A stretch of 64,000 nucleotides of DNA from IMG/VR virus record IMGVR_UViG_3300037069_000805, positions 1-64,000 of that record. One strand, 5' to 3'. Under the pieces are notes generated by a model. That model worked only from the letters and a program-made list of their open reading frames with translations. It searched no databases and was not told the DNA's origin. The stretch is from a virus. The position numbers and the translations under genes are program-made. This document shows, in pieces, positions 13,919 to 22,022 of this stretch (position 1 is the stretch's first letter; each line of letters opens with the position of its first letter).

Positions 13919-14686
13919 ATGATAGATTTACCAAAAGAAGTTGGAGGACCTTCTAGAAAAAACCCTAAAAAATTAATTATATTTAGTTCACCTAAAGCTG
14001 GTAAAACACACGCATTAAGTTTACTTGAAGATAATTTAATTCTTGATTTAGAAAGTGGTTCAGGATTTGTAGCTGGTCTAAAAATAAATGTTTTAGATGA
14101 AGCAAAAAAGCAGGATATTAAACCTATTATGGCTTTAAAACAAATTATTGATTCTATTACTAAAGCTAATAATGCAAAAAAAGGATATTTATATAAATAT
14201 ATCTCTATAGATACTGTTTCAGCTTTAGAAGATTTTTATGCTCCAACACTTGCATTAAGCCTTTACAAAAATACACCTATTGGGCGCAACTTTCAAGGTG
14301 ATAATGTTTTAGAATTACCACAAGGTGCAGGTTATTACTGGCAGAGATTAGCAATGATAATGATTTTAGATGAATTAGAAGCTCTTTGTGAAACATTAAT
14401 TATATCAGGTCACACAAAAGATAAATTAGTAGAACTTAATGGTAAAGAAATGACCCAGAGAGGATTAGATTTAGTAGGAAAAATGCCTTCTATATTATGT
14501 TCCAAAAGTGATGCAATTTGTTATTTATATCGTAAAGATAATCAAACAATAGCTAATTTTAAGACAGCAGATTCATTATCTGTAGGTGCTAGACCTGAAC
14601 ATCTTAAAAATCAAGAGATTGTTCTATTAGAACAAAATGAAAATGGAGAATTTGTATCTCATTGGGATAAAATCTTTATAGAATAA
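13919..14686 (+). CDS. Sak4-like single-strand annealing ATPase
   Basis: Walker A is FSSPKAGKT (residues 22-30), and LILDLE and YISIDTVSALE (about residues 92-104) follow as the expected acidic strands. A glutamine-rich GYYWQRL and HTK motif near residue 160 complete the AAA_24/Sak4 pattern of RecA-like phage recombinases. Its 255 residues are typical. It overlaps the next gene by one base. Likely acts with the ssDNA-binding protein at 15004 in recombination-dependent replication. Confidence 0.75.
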   Translation: MIDLPKEVGGPSRKNPKKLIIFSSPKAGKTHALSLLEDNLILDLESGSGFVAGLKINVLDEAKKQDIKPIMALKQIIDSITKANNAKKGYLYKYISIDTVSALEDFYAPTLALSLYKNTPIGRNFQGDNVLELPQGAGYYWQRLAMIMILDELEALCETLIISGHTKDKLVELNGKEMTQRGLDLVGKMPSILCSKSDAICYLYRKDNQTIANFKTADSLSVGARPEHLKNQEIVLLEQNENGEFVSHWDKIFIE

Positions 14687-14949
14687 TGAGTTTTTATAAA
14701 GAAGAAGCTTTTAATCTTTTTATTTCAGAATTAACTGAATTAATTGAAAAAGGTGAAGGTACAATAGAAAATGATTGTTTATGTATAGGAGATATTGAAT
14801 CTCATCTTGGAGAAATAGCATCATTTAATGATGATTTTGATTCTAATGGTTGGGAATTTGATTATTGGTGTACATATAAAATAAATGATAAAACTCTTAA
14901 CATAAATGGTTCTGGGTATTATGGTGGTTTAAGTATCACAATAGATTAA
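14686..14949 (+). CDS. 87-aa acidic protein, unknown
   Basis: Coupled to the Sak4-like gene by TAATG. Acidic, with a C-terminal GSGYYGGLSI beta turn. Nothing recognised; its location suggests a replication or recombination accessory protein. Confidence 0.5.
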   Translation: MSFYKEEAFNLFISELTELIEKGEGTIENDCLCIGDIESHLGEIASFNDDFDSNGWEFDYWCTYKINDKTLNINGSGYYGGLSITID

Positions 14950-15003
14950 ATAAGTTATAGTTCTTTAAAAACTAAAAATTTAATATAAGCAGATAAAATA
15001 AAT

Positions 15004-15600
15004 ATGGGAATAGATTTAAATGGAAGTGAGTATAATTCTCCAGTAGTGGGAATTTTCAACAATGGACAGGCTGGAAAAGTCAATGGAGTAAAAGTATCAG
15101 TAGAAAAGAAAGGAATAGCAGATTCAGATAATGCACCTGCATATAAAGTTCTATTTACTGATGAAATTGGTAGTATTAACATGGGATTATTCTACCCAAC
15201 TGAGCAATCAACAGATTCTCAAAATAAATTACTAGCAGGTAAATGTGCTGATTTAGTTAAAGCAGTTATGGGTGTAGATTATGTATTTCCTCAATATAAT
15301 TCATATAATGAATTACTTGATGGTTGTATGACAATCTTATCTCAAAATGCTGAAGGTAAATTAGTAAATGTATTTGCTACTTATGGAACTAAAGGAGCTC
15401 CTAAGAAATTCTTAGGTGTTTATAAAAACTTTAATTTCGTAGAAGGTGCTGATGTTAAAGCTTCTGCATTACGTCAAACTATTAATCCTAATAAGGAACA
15501 ATATGATGATTTAATGGAAAGAATTGTTGAAGATCAACAACCTACACAAATTAATGAAAGTAATGTATCTTCTGAACCAGTTTGGGGAGCAAGATCATAA
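15004..15600 (+). CDS. putative ssDNA-binding protein
   Basis: Residues 20-150 are beta-rich with aromatic residues at regular spacing (for example VFATYGTKGAPKKFLGVYKNFNF), and the C-terminal 50 residues are polar and flexible. Composition and position between a Sak4-like ATPase and a primase fit a phage ssDNA-binding protein. I see no classic OB-fold signature or acidic tip, so this is moderate. It ends the operon before the hairpin at 15609. Confidence 0.45.
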   Translation: MGIDLNGSEYNSPVVGIFNNGQAGKVNGVKVSVEKKGIADSDNAPAYKVLFTDEIGSINMGLFYPTEQSTDSQNKLLAGKCADLVKAVMGVDYVFPQYNSYNELLDGCMTILSQNAEGKLVNVFATYGTKGAPKKFLGVYKNFNFVEGADVKASALRQTINPNKEQYDDLMERIVEDQQPTQINESNVSSEPVWGARS

Positions 15601-15608
15601 ATATAAAA

Positions 15609-15630
15609 ATAGGGAGTGAATGCTCCCTAT
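15609..15630 (+). terminator. short hairpin after the ssDNA-binding gene
   Basis: ATAGGGAG (15609-15616) pairs with CTCCCTAT (15623-15630) around a 6-base loop. There is no T-run, so termination is doubtful. It sits 9 bases after a stop and 2 bases before a tRNA-like element, and may serve as a 3'-end stabiliser or processing boundary. Confidence 0.45.
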
Positions 15631-15632
15631 AT

Positions 15633-15707
15633 GGGCTGTATGGTGGTAATGGATTTGCCATAGACGACGTGTGTTGTACAGTATCGGTTCGAGTCCGAAA
15701 CAGTCCA
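15633..15707 (+). tRNA. tRNA-like element 5 (atypical anticodon arm)
   Basis: GGGCTGT (15633-15639) pairs with ACAGTCC (15700-15706) in a full acceptor. A GGTAATGG D-loop with a GGT/GCC D-stem and the T-loop TTCGAGT closed by TCGG/CCGA are present. At 75 bases the length is normal. The anticodon arm is poor: ACGAC/GTTGT closes only four bases, and the standard register gives a non-T at position 33. It may be a diverged or inactive tRNA. Confidence 0.55.
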
Positions 15708-15742
15708 CTATAAAATAAATAACTAATAAATAATAAACAAAT

Positions 15743-16054
15743 ATGAAATCGCAAGAATTTCCACAATGTTGTGGTATGAAGATATTATCAGAATTTGGTC
15801 ATACTACTACTGCTGTAGTTACAACAAAATATACCAGAGATGAAATAAAAGAATTTATAGTAAATGATAGAGGTGTTAGTTTTACACGTAGTACAATACA
15901 AGTAATATCTTTAAATGAACAACAACTTAAAAGTATAGGTAGAGATTTATTTGTAGAATTAGGATTTAAAATATCAGAACCAATGTATTATCCTGGTCAT
16001 GGTAATAATTTATTTATATTAACATATAATCCAAATGGTAGTAAACCTGAATAA
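15743..16054 (+). CDS. 103-aa protein, unknown
   Basis: Soluble, with a CCGMK turn near residue 10 and a helix-beta pattern. It follows the tRNA-like element with TAACTAA 16 bases before the start, and overlaps the primase gene by 20 bases. No family recognised. Confidence 0.5.
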   Translation: MKSQEFPQCCGMKILSEFGHTTTAVVTTKYTRDEIKEFIVNDRGVSFTRSTIQVISLNEQQLKSIGRDLFVELGFKISEPMYYPGHGNNLFILTYNPNGSKPE

Positions 16055-17069
16055 AAAATATGTAAGTAAAGAATTATTATTTGAACATATATCTGATTTA
16101 CAAATATATAGAGCATATATAGATTTTGATATAAAATTTGGAACTGTATTTTCATCTCCCTTAAGAGAAATAGATAATAAACCATCATTTGGTTTTTTTG
16201 AAGGTGAAGGTGGTGAAATATGTTTTAAAGATTTTGTATTAGGTACAGGTGACTGTATTAAATTTGTACAAATGAAATTTGGTTTAAATTATTTTGAGGC
16301 ATTAAGTAAAATTGCATTAGACTTTAATTTAGAAGATGAATTTAAAATTACAAATACATTCAAAACAAACATTAATTCTAATTATCAAAATTTTAAAGAT
16401 AGAGAAGCTATTATAAGAGAAATTAATAGTAATAATTTAGGTAAAACAGCTCGTACTTGGGCTTTACATGATTTAGCATTCTGGAATAAATTTGGTATAA
16501 CTAAAACTACATTAGAAAAATATAATGTAGAACCAGTATCTTATTTACATGTAGGTGTAAACAAAAAAATAATACCTGCTGATAAATATGCTTATTCATT
16601 TAGAGAAGCCAAAGAAGGTTCTTTTACTTATAAGATATATCAACCATATAATATAAATTATAAATGGTTAAATAATCATAATAATTCTGTATGGCAAGGA
16701 TGGTCACAATTACCATTAACAGGTAATGAAATTATAATAACTAAATCATTAAAAGATGTAATGTCTATTCATGATGTATTAGGAATACCTGCTGTAGCAT
16801 TACAATCAGAATCTGTAATACCTAAAGAAAAAATAATTGATGAATTAAAATCAAGATTTAAATATGTTTACATATTATATGACAATGATTACGATAAAGA
16901 AGAAAATTGGGGACAGATATTTAGTAATAAATTAACTAAAGAATTTGGATTTTATGAAATGTTTATACATGAAAAATATAAAAGTAAAGATTTTAGTGAT
17001 TTAGTTAAAAATCATGGTTCTAAAATAGCAACAGATTATATTAATACATTAATGGATTTACCATTTTAA
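16035..17069 (+). CDS. DnaG-type DNA primase
   Basis: The N-terminal part has the catalytic-core look of primase (KPSFGFFEGEGGEICFKDF near residues 50-68). The second half holds a TOPRIM-like domain: EIIITKSLKDVMS (about 232-244) and VYILYDNDYD (about 281-290), the acidic pair that binds metal. No intact CHC2 zinc finger is visible. At 344 residues it is a compact phage primase. It would make primers at the fork with the DnaB-like helicase. The first codons overlap the preceding gene. Confidence 0.7.
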   Translation: MVVNLNKKYVSKELLFEHISDLQIYRAYIDFDIKFGTVFSSPLREIDNKPSFGFFEGEGGEICFKDFVLGTGDCIKFVQMKFGLNYFEALSKIALDFNLEDEFKITNTFKTNINSNYQNFKDREAIIREINSNNLGKTARTWALHDLAFWNKFGITKTTLEKYNVEPVSYLHVGVNKKIIPADKYAYSFREAKEGSFTYKIYQPYNINYKWLNNHNNSVWQGWSQLPLTGNEIIITKSLKDVMSIHDVLGIPAVALQSESVIPKEKIIDELKSRFKYVYILYDNDYDKEENWGQIFSNKLTKEFGFYEMFIHEKYKSKDFSDLVKNHGSKIATDYINTLMDLPF

Positions 17070-17082
17070 ATACTTTTAAGAT

Positions 17083-17484
17083 ATGGAAAAAAAGTTTTTG
17101 ATAGCTGTATATGGTTGTCTTAGAAAAGGTCTAAATATGCACGGTTATTTATCTTCCAATTCAATATATATGGGTAGTTATGATACAGATCCTATTTATA
17201 GTATGTATTCAATTAAATCATTTCCTGGTTTAGTAAAAAATGGTAATACTTCTATAAGAATGGAAGTATATGAAGTCAATGAAGGAGTATTAGATAATAT
17301 AGATGGATTAGAAGGAGTTAGTTCAATACACGATGATTTAAGTATGTTCTTAAGAGAATTAATAGAAACACCATATGGAGATGCTTATACTTATTTTTAT
17401 AATGAAGAAATTAATACAAGAGTAAAAGTAGATTGTGGTGATTGGTTAGAGTTTAAAAAACAATTAAAAAAAATGATTAAATAA
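17083..17484 (+). CDS. gamma-glutamylcyclotransferase-like protein 2
   Basis: YGCLRKG (residues 10-16) is the nucleotide-like loop of the GGCT fold, and DGLEG (about residues 74-78) carries the catalytic acid. It is a clear paralog of the 10803 protein (shared TDP-Y-Y---FPGL--NGNTS-MEVY pattern). It lies 7 bases before the ATP-grasp gene, so it belongs to the amide-bond cluster and probably hydrolyses or cyclises a gamma-glutamyl-like amide there. Confidence 0.8.
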   Translation: MEKKFLIAVYGCLRKGLNMHGYLSSNSIYMGSYDTDPIYSMYSIKSFPGLVKNGNTSIRMEVYEVNEGVLDNIDGLEGVSSIHDDLSMFLRELIETPYGDAYTYFYNEEINTRVKVDCGDWLEFKKQLKKMIK

Positions 17485-17491
17485 TAATATT

Positions 17492-18367
17492 ATGGGTATT
17501 GTAAGTATTAAAAAAAATAAAAAAGAAATAACAAAAACTACAGATACTGGTAGAGGATGGATTCCTCAAATACGTAGTAGACATCCTAGCCATCATGGTT
17601 TAAGAGGTGCTCTTAGAAGATTAGGTTTTAGAAGTGTAATTAGATTTGGTTCTACAACAGAATTAGATGTTAATTATAGAGTTGAATTAAATTCAGCAGA
17701 AGCTATTAGAAATAGTTCTAGTAAACTTAAAATGAAAGAATGTTTTGATAATCTAAAAGTTAAAACAGCTAAATGGACACAATTAACTGGTGAAGCATTA
17801 ATTAATTGGATTCAAAATGAAAAAGATGGAGTTGGTTATCCAATTGTAGCTAAACATCATTTTGGAAGTAGAGGTACAGGTAATTATTTATTAAGAAATA
17901 AAAAAGAAGTAGAAGAATTTCTTAGTAAACAATCTAAAAATTTAGGTAGATATATATTTGAAAAATATTATAACTATAATAGAGAATATAGATTACATGT
18001 AACTAAAAATGGTTCATTCTATGCTTGTAGAAAAATGTTAAAAGGAGAATTTAAAGATAGTGATAAAGCATGGCAAAGACATGATGATAATTGCTCTTGG
18101 ATTTTACCAAACAATCCTTTATTTGAAACACCTAATAACTGGAAAGAAATAGAAGAACATTGTGTAAATGCTTTAAAATCTTGTGGTTTAGATTTTGGTG
18201 CTTGTGATTTAAGAGTTCAAAATAATACTGATGAAAAAGGTAAGGTAAGAGCTAATCCTGATTTTATTGTAATTGAAATTAATAGTGCTCCATCATTTGG
18301 ACAGATAACATTAGAAAAATATAAAGAAATGTTACCTGAACTACTTATACAGAAAAGTAATGAATGA
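17492..18367 (+). CDS. ATP-grasp carboxylate-amine ligase
   Basis: The ATP-grasp fold is marked by YPIVAKHHFGSRGTG (about residues 116-130) as the glycine-rich lysine strand, EKYYNYNREYRLHV (about 154-167), and the metal-binding end FIVIEINSAPSFG (about 258-270). Such enzymes form amide or peptide bonds through an acyl phosphate. The N-terminal 60 residues are basic and Arg/His-rich. It starts a tight run of amide-chemistry genes. The substrate cannot be read from sequence. Confidence 0.8.
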   Translation: MGIVSIKKNKKEITKTTDTGRGWIPQIRSRHPSHHGLRGALRRLGFRSVIRFGSTTELDVNYRVELNSAEAIRNSSSKLKMKECFDNLKVKTAKWTQLTGEALINWIQNEKDGVGYPIVAKHHFGSRGTGNYLLRNKKEVEEFLSKQSKNLGRYIFEKYYNYNREYRLHVTKNGSFYACRKMLKGEFKDSDKAWQRHDDNCSWILPNNPLFETPNNWKEIEEHCVNALKSCGLDFGACDLRVQNNTDEKGKVRANPDFIVIEINSAPSFGQITLEKYKEMLPELLIQKSNE

Positions 18368-18854
18368 ACCTTTTTATTTTTTTAACCAAAGTCCTTACAT
18401 AATCAATGATAATATAACTAAAGAAGTTTCAAAAATAGAATATAAAACAAGACTTCTTGTTACTGATTATTTAAAAGCTGGTAAAGTTACACAAATAGGA
18501 GAACATTTTTCTATAGAATTTATAATACAGAAAAATAGTTTTCCATATGATTTACGATTTGATGTATATACTGGAGCTTTTGGTAATTGTCAAAATGTTA
18601 CAGTAAGAAATTCTAATAAAATTATATTTGCAACAAATGATTATCAAGAATTTAAAGATGTTTTATTATATATAGTTGAACATTCTAAAAAGAAAGTTAT
18701 TATCTTTGATATTAAAGAAAGTTATTATGATCAATTAATTAAATTAATAGAAGGACATAATACAGAAGAAAAGCTGTTTTTAGTTAAACAAAAATATACA
18801 AATTTAACAAACAATATTATGTATTGCTTATACATAAATACAAATAATTTATAA
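18360..18854 (+). CDS. 164-aa protein in amide-ligase cluster, unknown
   Basis: An alpha/beta protein with a beta-rich first half and a VIIFDIKESYYDQLIKLIEG strand-helix unit near residue 120, followed by a strand pair. The second half looks faintly like an acetyltransferase end, but no CoA motif is present. It overlaps the ATP-grasp gene by 8 bases and ends one base before the split amidotransferase gene, so a role in the same pathway is likely. Confidence 0.5.
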   Translation: MNEPFYFFNQSPYIINDNITKEVSKIEYKTRLLVTDYLKAGKVTQIGEHFSIEFIIQKNSFPYDLRFDVYTGAFGNCQNVTVRNSNKIIFATNDYQEFKDVLLYIVEHSKKKVIIFDIKESYYDQLIKLIEGHNTEEKLFLVKQKYTNLTNNIMYCLYINTNNL

Positions 18855-18855
18855 A

Positions 18856-20547
18856 ATGAAAAAAACAATAGGTATTTATGCCGACACATTTAATGGTAAA
18901 GTTGGACAAACATTTGCTTATATGCAATTTTTTAGTCAATTTGGTTTTGTTAGAATGATATCTACACATGAAAATTTAGATAATATTATAAATGAAATTG
19001 ATATTCTAGTTATACCAGGTGGTGCTGATGTTGATGCAACATTATATGGTGAAATACCAGGTGTAAATGATAGTAGAATTAATCAACATTATGAATATTT
19101 AGATAATTTGTTAATACCTCAATTTATACAAGCAAATAAACCTATTATAGGGATAAACTAACATGTCCCATTATGTAGTGATACATAATTAAAAACGGGG
19201 TGAACTCATGGAAAAGCTGAAATGCCAATCATGAGCTAAGCTTAGAGAGAAATCTATTTGAAAGTGCAACGACTAGGAATCAAGACTAAGTTCTTCATTA
19301 TTAAAGAATATGTCAGTAATATTCCCACGAGCGCCCTGGTTCTCATTAAAACAAATAATATTTAAAATATTTTTAGAAAAAAGTTTAAGTTGATTAAAAT
19401 TTGCTTCATTCTTCATAGCATTAGCTAATCTAGAAATAACAATAATATTTCCTTTAATATATCCTTTAGAATTATTAATTCTATCTATTGTATGTGTATT
19501 GATAGCATAGGAAATATTTTTAGAATAATCTAATTCAAATTCTAATATTGGACAATATCTTGGTAAGATAATATCCGTATATTCTAAATTGAATTCTAAA
19601 TTTCTTCTTTTTGCAGATCCTTTTAAATTTCGTATCATATAACCTTTAATTCTATCTTCTCTATTTGAATAATTTCTTTCAATAAAGTTAGTTTTTAAAC
19701 CTAGTTTTTTACGAATATTTTGAGTCATTGATTTAGAAATATTAAGTTTTTCTGAAATCATTCTATCTGAATATCCTTTTTCTACATAATCTATAAATAA
19801 TTCTTTATAGGCTGTAATTTTAGAGGCTGGTTCAAGATTTAATGATTTTCTAAAAATACCTATTTTTTTACGATCAATATTTAATTCTGCTGCGATTTTA
19901 TAATCGCTTAATCCTTTATTATATAAAGGTAAAAATAATTCTTCCATAATTAAAATGTGTTTTATATTAAACATATAATAAAGATAGGGAATTTTTATTT
20001 AAAAAACAAGAAATAATTAAATTATTTTATAATAAAAAATATTATATTGAGAATATGATATAGTCTGGACTTACGTTAATAGAAAGCGTAAGAAGTATAG
20101 AATAAAGAGTCTATACGATAACAGCGACGATGTCGCGGAATGCAACGTCTAAATGTATATTTTGGTGGAACCCTGAACCAACATATTATTGGACATCATC
20201 AAGGTGATGATAGAGATAAAAGATTACAAATGTTACAATTTCCAGATAGTGAAAATGTATATTATGTAAATACTTTACATCATCAATCAGTTGATAAATT
20301 AGGTGATAATTTAGAAATATTAGCATATACACCAATATATGATGGATGTTATTCTAAACATACTAATTATCAACCTTGGAGAAGATTTGATAAATCTGGT
20401 AAACTTGAATCTACAGATAATTCACCTGTAACTATTGAAATATTTAAACATTCAGATTTAAAAGTTTTAGGAATACAATATCATCCAGAACAGTTCAATT
20501 GTAAACTAGCAAAAATGTTAATAGAAAATTTAATCGATGATGAATAA
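18856..20547 (+). CDS. class I amidotransferase/C26 peptidase, split by intron
   Basis: Exon 1 is 18856-19154 and exon 2 is 20130-20547. Joined they give 717 bases and 238 residues. The frame restores G-I-C-R-G-M-Q, with Cys101 the nucleophile of a class I glutamine amidotransferase/gamma-glutamyl hydrolase (C26, PuuD-like) domain. IPGGADVD (about 54-61) forms the oxyanion side, HHQ and QYHPEQF supply the catalytic His and Glu. It would hydrolyse gamma-glutamyl bonds or pass ammonia to a ligase. Unspliced RNA stops one codon into the intron. It pairs with the intron-less relative at 20537, whose start overlaps its end. Confidence 0.85.
19155..20129 (+). mobile_element. group I intron
   Basis: The 5' exon ends in GGGAT and pairs with GTCCC a few bases into the intron, leaving the diagnostic U-G wobble at the splice site (P1). 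The intron ends in G (20129). Core strands are visible: GACTA at 19271-19275 pairs with TAGTC in the GATATAGTC box near 20061 (P7). Splicing fuses AT+A to give Ile100, directly before the catalytic Cys codon. The 975-base intron holds one ORF, on the minus strand, whose TAG stop lies inside the P7 strand. Confidence 0.88.
19273..19974 (-). CDS. HNH-type homing endonuclease, antisense in intron
   Basis: Two helix-turn-helix units (about residues 12-45 and 55-95) recognise DNA. The C-terminal part has YCPILEFELDY and then TIDRINNSKGYIKGN (about 168-182), the DRI-N-KGY-GN signature of phage HNH endonucleases, followed by a helix with AN-MK. An internal Met (start 19947) is also possible. The gene reads opposite to the intron and the interrupted gene. 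Its last codons encode the core P7 strand on the other strand. It probably mediates intron homing. Confidence 0.8.
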   Translation of the reverse strand: MFNIKHILIMEELFLPLYNKGLSDYKIAAELNIDRKKIGIFRKSLNLEPASKITAYKELFIDYVEKGYSDRMISEKLNISKSMTQNIRKKLGLKTNFIERNYSNREDRIKGYMIRNLKGSAKRRNLEFNLEYTDIILPRYCPILEFELDYSKNISYAINTHTIDRINNSKGYIKGNIIVISRLANAMKNEANFNQLKLFSKNILNIICFNENQGARGNITDIFFNNEELSLDS

Positions 20548-21205
20548 AAAAATAACAGTATTAATAAATGATAAGTTAAGTAATTCATCTTATTTAGCTT
20601 TCTTAAAAGAAATATTCACAGTTGAAGTTGTAGAATATTCAAAATACAATTACGAACATATTGACTTAGCATTATTTACAGGTGGAGAAGATGTAAATCC
20701 TATTTACTATAATGAAGGACAAGGAAATAGAACTCAATGTAATCCTGATAGAGATAAAGTTGAAAAAGCAATGTATAATTCTGTAGGTAAAAAAACATTT
20801 AAATTAGGAATTTGTAGAGGTTCTCAGTTATTAACTGTTTTATCTGGTGGAAAATTAGTACAACATGTTGAAAATCATACTAGATCTCATAGTATTATTT
20901 CTAATTTTCCAGAACATAATTATAAATTTATTATAACTTCTACACATCATCAAATGATGTACCCTTTCTTAATGAAAAAAGAAAGTTATCATATTATTGC
21001 TTATTCTGAATATTATTTAAGTAATACATATTTAAATGGAAAAAATGAAGAAATTTCTATTCCTGATGATTTTGTAGAACCTGAAATAGTATTTTATAAA
21101 GATAGTAATTCTTTATGTATTCAAGGACATCCTGAAATGTCAAGTTGTCCAGATGATACTAAACAAATGGTTGCTCATCTAATATTAAAATATTTAAACA
21201 AATAA
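20537..21205 (+). CDS. class I amidotransferase/C26-type protein 2
   Basis: FTGGEDVNP (about residues 47-55) and LGICRGSQLL (about 93-102, Cys nucleophile) are followed by STHHQM (about 135-140) and IQGHPEMS (about 194-201) carrying His and Glu. This is a full C26/GATase I triad in 222 residues, without an intron. It overlaps the end of its relative by 11 bases. It likely hydrolyses a gamma-glutamyl product or supplies ammonia within the amide-bond cluster. Confidence 0.85.
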   Translation: MMNKKITVLINDKLSNSSYLAFLKEIFTVEVVEYSKYNYEHIDLALFTGGEDVNPIYYNEGQGNRTQCNPDRDKVEKAMYNSVGKKTFKLGICRGSQLLTVLSGGKLVQHVENHTRSHSIISNFPEHNYKFIITSTHHQMMYPFLMKKESYHIIAYSEYYLSNTYLNGKNEEISIPDDFVEPEIVFYKDSNSLCIQGHPEMSSCPDDTKQMVAHLILKYLNK

Positions 21206-21208
21206 AAA

Positions 21209-22021
21209 ATGGTTAAAATTAAAGAAAATAAATATAAAATAACATTGGGGAGTGATCCTGAAATATTCATTAAAAATGAAAAAGAAATTGTATCAGCTGA
21301 AGGATTAACTGGTGGTTCTAAATGGGCACCAGTTCCTATTAGTGAAAGTGGTCATATGATTCAAGAAGATGGAATCGCTCTTGAATATAATATTCCACCA
21401 TCTGAAACAGTAGAAGAATTTATTGAAAATCATGAATTTGTACAAGATTATTTAAAACAAATGATTTTAGCTCACGGATATACATTTTCAATAAATAGAA
21501 GTGCTGAAATTAATCCTATATATTTACAAACAGAACAAGCAACTACATTTGGTTGTGAACCTGATTATAATGTATATTTAAAAGGAGAAAATATATCACC
21601 TAATCCTAATACAAATTTAAGATGTTGTGGTGGTCATATTCATATTGGATATCCAAATAATAATCAAGAACAAACTGAAAAAATAGTTTTAATGTTTGAT
21701 ATATTTCTTACATTACCTGCTCTATTTAAAGACAATGATACGCGTCGTAGAGAATTATATGGTAAAGCTGGTTCTTTCAGATTTAAAGATTTTGGTGTAG
21801 AATGTAGAGCATTATCTAATTTTTGGATTCATAATAGAGAAGATATGACTTGGATTTGGGAACAAACTATTAAAGCTGTAACTTGTGTATTGGATAATGA
21901 ATGTGATGAATTAATTGCAAAATATTCAGAAAAAACTAGAGAAGCTATTGATACTAATAATTTAGTATTAGCTAGAGAAATATTAACAAGTATAGAAAAA
22001 GAAGAATTAATAACAATTTAA
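21209..22021 (+). CDS. COOH-NH2 ligase (amidoligase)
   Basis: LGSDPEIFI (residues 14-22), EDGIALEYNIPP (about 54-65), CCGGHIHIGY (about 141-150) and LYGKAGSFRFK...GVECRALSNFW (about 180-203) are the ordered motifs of the phage COOH-NH2 ligase family with a glutamine-synthetase-like fold. The paired Glu and His residues bind metal and ATP. It joins a carboxylate to an amine. It sits between amidotransferase genes with 1-3 base spacing. The substrate is unknown. Confidence 0.85.
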   Translation: MVKIKENKYKITLGSDPEIFIKNEKEIVSAEGLTGGSKWAPVPISESGHMIQEDGIALEYNIPPSETVEEFIENHEFVQDYLKQMILAHGYTFSINRSAEINPIYLQTEQATTFGCEPDYNVYLKGENISPNPNTNLRCCGGHIHIGYPNNNQEQTEKIVLMFDIFLTLPALFKDNDTRRRELYGKAGSFRFKDFGVECRALSNFWIHNREDMTWIWEQTIKAVTCVLDNECDELIAKYSEKTREAIDTNNLVLAREILTSIEKEELITI

Positions 22022-22022
22022 G

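Noticed and set aside
14955-16188. Minus-strand frames at 14955-15182, 15551-15766 and 15997-16188
   Set aside because: They overlap well-supported plus-strand genes and RNA features and show no domain.
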